Source: Kibdelosporangium philippinense (GTDB taxonomy: Bacteria > Actinomycetota > Actinomycetes > Mycobacteriales > Pseudonocardiaceae). Taken from it: a stretch of 64,000 nt of DNA. This document shows positions 59,686 to 64,000 of the stretch, in pieces (position 1 is the stretch's first letter; each line of letters starts with the position of its first letter). Location of the stretch: the NCBI RefSeq assembly GCF_021390435.2, contig NZ_JAJVCN010000003.1, positions 1,803,501 to 1,867,500 on the forward strand. The letters run 5' to 3'. The position numbers were made by a program, and so were the translations under genes. Under the pieces are notes generated by a model that did no database searches, had not been told where the DNA came from, and was given only the letters and a program-made list of their open reading frames with translations.

Positions 59686-60356
59686 GCCACGACCGTATTC
59701 TGCCGCCACGGCAGGTCGGGCAGGGACGCCAGCTCGTCGTACGAGGTGCTGACGGCCAGCTCCTCATATCGGCCAGCGATCAAGAACGAGCGCAACCGCT
59801 GCGCTTGCCGAGGGGTGAAGCAGTGGCCGGTCAGCAGGAACGGCAGCACCAGACGCCAGTAAGCGACCTGTGAGGCCCGGTGCCGGTGCGGCGCCCGCAG
59901 GACCACCCGGGCCTGTCGTAACAACGTCTCGTTCGGGGTCATGTCGCCGCCTGCCATCCATCGCTTCTCCTCCGCGATGGCGCAGTACGCGCATTCGATT
60001 TCCCCGGTCGTGGCCTCACGCCCGCAGCCCGCGCAGTTCGACAGCCGCAAAGCCCAGTCCAGACAGGTCCAGGGATACGTGTCGCCGTCGTCGGTCAGCA
60101 CCGCCGAAATCAGGTCCGCGGGGGTTCCTGCCAGCGCGTTGAGCCAGTCAGCCGCCCAGTACCGGTCGACGAAGTCCTCACACGCCGAGCACTGTGGGTA
60201 ACCACGGCCGGCGAATTCACCGCAGTCAGCGCATGGCTCGACCGCGTCGGGTCTGGCCAGCTGCCGCAGGCCCGGTGCGGACGTCACAGCGAAACGGTAC
60301 GCCAGTTGTCTTGGCAACGCGCGGTCATCGTGGTTATCGTCGAGAAGATTTACCAA
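59682..60356 (-). CDS. Hypothetical protein with two CxxC...CxxC zinc-ribbon-like motifs
   Basis: About 224 residues (start uncertain). Near the N-terminus is Cys-Ala-Asp-Cys-Gly followed by Cys-Ser-Ala-Cys; further on is Cys-Ala-Gly-Cys-Gly followed by Cys-Ala-Tyr-Cys. These two sets could each bind zinc. The rest is helical with no family I recognise. Longer frames would cross the TPP riboswitch on the other strand, so TTG 60356 is a tentative start. It precedes the LLM oxidoreductase with a 4-bp overlap. Confidence 0.6.
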   Translation of the reverse strand: MVNLLDDNHDDRALPRQLAYRFAVTSAPGLRQLARPDAVEPCADCGEFAGRGYPQCSACEDFVDRYWAADWLNALAGTPADLISAVLTDDGDTYPWTCLDWALRLSNCAGCGREATTGEIECAYCAIAEEKRWMAGGDMTPNETLLRQARVVLRAPHRHRASQVAYWRLVLPFLLTGHCFTPRQAQRLRSFLIAGRYEELAVSTSYDELASLPDLPWRQNTVVA

Positions 60357-60360
60357 ACGT

Positions 60361-62119
<1,759 letters not shown>

Positions 62120-62120
<1 letters not shown>

Positions 62121-62941
62121 TGACTCCTCCTACCGTCCTCACCATCGCCGGAAGTGATTCCGGCGGTGGTGCGGGCATTCAAGCCGATCTGCGCACGCTG
62201 TTCGCCTGCGGCGTGCACGGACTCACCGCCGTGACCGCGGTGACCGTGCAGAACTCCATTGGTGTCACCGGAATCGTCGAGATCCCGCCGGATGTCGTCG
62301 CCGCCCAGATCGAGGCGGTCGCGGTGGACATCGGGATCGGCGCGGCGAAGACCGGGATGCTGGCGAACGCGGACATCATCGTGGCCATCGCCGGTGCGGC
62401 CGACCGGGTCGGGATCGGCCGGGGCGGCGGCATTCCGTTCGTCGTCGACCCGGTTTCCGCCTCGATGGGCGGCGACCAGTTGCTGCAGGACAATGCATTG
62501 GACGCATTGCGGTCGGAGTTGTTCCCGCGTGCCACCGTGATCACGCCGAACCTCGACGAAGTCCGTCTGCTGACGGGCATCGAGGTGACCGACATGGCCA
62601 CCCAACGCGACGCGGCCAAAGCGTTGTTCGACTACGGGCCCGAATGGGTTGTCGTCAAAGCGGGTCACATGAAAAACGTGGACGACTGCGTGGATCTGCT
62701 GTATGACGGCTCAACCTTCCACGAGCTGCCCGGACCGCGCTTCGACACAGGCAACACCCACGGCAGCGGCGACACGCTGGCATCGTCCATCTCCTCGGCA
62801 CTGGCTCGTGGCCTTCCGGTGCCGGAAGCGGTCGCTTTCGGCAAACGGTTCATCGTGCGGTCAGTACAAAATTCGTACCCGCTCGGTAAAGGCCACGGCC
62901 CGGTGTCACCCTTCTGGCGGTTGTCCCAAGAGGAGGTTTAG
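62120..62941 (+). CDS. thiD: Hydroxymethylpyrimidine/phosphomethylpyrimidine kinase ThiD
   Basis: 273-residue ribokinase-fold kinase phosphorylating HMP to HMP-PP. The N-terminal Ile-Ala-Gly-Ser-Asp-Ser-Gly-Gly-Gly-Ala-Gly (9-19) is the hallmark. The catalytic Gly-Asp-Thr is in Gly-Ser-Gly-Asp-Thr. ATG 62120 is set by the TGATG overlap with thiC. It converges on the PstS-like gene with a 4-bp overlap. Control is by the thiC TPP riboswitch. Confidence 0.96.
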
Positions 62942-64000
62942 ACCGGCTTGCACAGCACCGGGTTCTGCAACTCGTCGCAGGGCCTGTTGCCGTGTGAGCG
63001 AATGATGTCCTTGCCGACCTGGTTGGTCAGGTAGCGCAGGAAACTCGCGGCCAGTGAGTCCGCCTTGGGCTCCTGGTAGGTGTACGCGAACTCGGTCTCC
63101 CAGAACGGGTACGCGCCATGCGTTGCCGCGTCCAGCGTTGCCTTCTGGCCGTCCATCCGTACGACCACCAGGTCGGTTCGCCTTATGGCCGCGCCGAGTT
63201 CGGCGTATCCCAAGGCGCCGCGAACCGTGGCCACACCGTTCAGCAGATCGTCGGTACGGTCCCGTTCGCATCGCACGATCCCCGGGGCGCCGCCGTTGTC
63301 GCGGGTCCGGCAGTTGTCGGAGTTGGTCGCGGGTTCCCGTTTGCCCTGCAGGATCTGGTGCTGGAACGTGGTTCTGGTGCCCGATCCGGGTTTGCGGCTG
63401 ATCAACGTGACCGGCACGTCGTTGCCGCCGATCTCCTGCCAGTTCGCGATCTGCCCGTCGTAGAGCCGCCGAACCTGGTCGATACTCAGGTCGCTGACGC
63501 CCGCGTCCTTGTTGACCACGAGGGTGAACAGCATGAACGCGACCGGTCTCGGCAAAAGTTGCGGCTGCAGATCCGCCTTGGCGCCATCGGAGAACGCGAG
63601 CACCGGCGGCGAGGCCTTGAGCTGGTCACCGGCGTCCTGCAAGGAGGTCAGACCGGCCGAGCTGCCCTGGAAGGAGAACGCGAAACTGGCGCCAGGGCAT
63701 GTCTTCGCGTACATGTCACCGGCTTCCCGCATGACCGATTCGATCGCGGTCGACCCGGTCAGCGTGACCGCACCGGTCGCGCAGTCCAGCGGCGTGTCCT
63801 CGTTGAACACGGTGAACAGGCCCAGCCCGAGGATCACCACGGTCAGGAAGACCAGCAGCGCGCCGGTCCGGCGGGACATCCCGGTGCCCGACTCGGTCTC
63901 CTTCACGTGCCCGCCGAGGATGCCCACCTCGACCTTGGGCTTCTCCAGCGCCTCGTCGCCAGTGCCGTTCTCCAGCACGACAAGGACCTTGTAGTGGTCG
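62938..64000 (-). CDS. Membrane-anchored PstS-like (phosphate-binding fold) protein, 5' truncated
   Basis: At least 346 residues. A membrane helix (Gly-Ala-Leu-Leu-Val-Phe-Leu-Thr-Val-Val-Ile-Leu-Gly-Leu) is followed by a PBP-like/PstS domain: Leu-Thr-Gly-Ser-Thr-Ala-Ile near the start and Lys-Pro-Gly-Ser-Gly-Thr-Arg, the phosphate loop type. The frame is open to base 64000, so the protein has a cytoplasmic N-terminal part outside the window and GTG 63978 is probably not its start. Four Cys may form disulfides. No pst transporter genes are seen, so a sensing or scavenging role is as likely as transport. Confidence 0.8.
   Translation of the reverse strand, partial: DHYKVLVVLENGTGDEALEKPKVEVGILGGHVKETESGTGMSRRTGALLVFLTVVILGLGLFTVFNEDTPLDCATGAVTLTGSTAIESVMREAGDMYAKTCPGASFAFSFQGSSAGLTSLQDAGDQLKASPPVLAFSDGAKADLQPQLLPRPVAFMLFTLVVNKDAGVSDLSIDQVRRLYDGQIANWQEIGGNDVPVTLISRKPGSGTRTTFQHQILQGKREPATNSDNCRTRDNGGAPGIVRCERDRTDDLLNGVATVRGALGYAELGAAIRRTDLVVVRMDGQKATLDAATHGAYPFWETEFAYTYQEPKADSLAASFLRYLTNQVGKDIIRSHGNRPCDELQNPVLCKPV

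Overview
The window is high-GC actinomycete chromosome. The family is most likely Pseudonocardiaceae (Amycolatopsis/Kibdelosporangium/Lentzea-like). This rests on GTG/TTG starts, TGATG/ATGA start-stop overlaps, an Rpf muralytic enzyme, a complete conservon (cvnABCD), F420-type oxidoreductases, groEL2 with a Gly-Gly-Met-Asp-Phe tail and XPB helicase. The genus is inference.

Two blocks keep a gene order that, from memory, matches Mycobacterium tuberculosis. The left block (1-6300) has moaD, rpf, a mog-moaE fusion, a small conserved gene and a helicase-associated gene, mirroring moaD2-rpfA-moaE2-mog-Rv0863-Rv0862c. Its expected partner, the XPB helicase gene (ercc3 in M. tuberculosis), sits 19 kb further on at 25453-27114. 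The right block (44525-62941) has groEL2, moeA, psd, pssA, a Cdc48-like ATPase, a LytR_C protein, a DUF3263 protein, def, thiC and thiD, mirroring Rv0440 to Rv0422c. Between and within these blocks lies accessory DNA.

Layout. 1-6300: molybdenum cofactor (Moco) genes, Rpf cell-wall enzyme under a CRP-like site and a c-di-AMP-type riboswitch, malic enzyme, helicase partner. 6333-9447: two patatin-like hydrolases and an exported amidohydrolase. 9570-14555: conservon. 15216-24177: SsuA/TauA/NMT1-type ABC transport genes (three binding lipoproteins, two permease pairs, one ATPase) interrupted by an IS. 24181-27114: a repeat element, a DUF4253 gene with a perfect SOS box, and XPB. 28835-37515: molybdenum hydroxylase (coxS-L-M-G) facing its maturation genes (coxD-E-F), with a CapA-like lipoprotein between. 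37607-40955: PspC protein, a papain-like protein whose catalytic Cys is Ser, and an ECF sigma factor with a partner. 41013-44400: HelR-like ATPase, second copy of the repeat element and a 30-bp tandem array. 44525-64000: groEL2 with two CIRCE boxes, Ser/Thr kinase, moeA, phosphatidylethanolamine synthesis, MarR/MFS pair, AAA ATPase, HtrA-like protease, def, thiamine genes behind a TPP riboswitch, and a truncated PstS-like protein.

Cofactor logic ties distant genes together: moaD, mog-moaE and moeA make Moco, which the coxL-type hydroxylase needs and the XdhC/CoxF protein would insert. A family of at least six palindromes (core CTCGTGAGTGGTTA) sits at gene ends, and several carry stop codons of the flanking genes. 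Other points worth following are the SOS-controlled DUF4253 gene, the two-copy nested inverted repeat, and the Ser-for-Cys papain protein beside a sigma-factor module.
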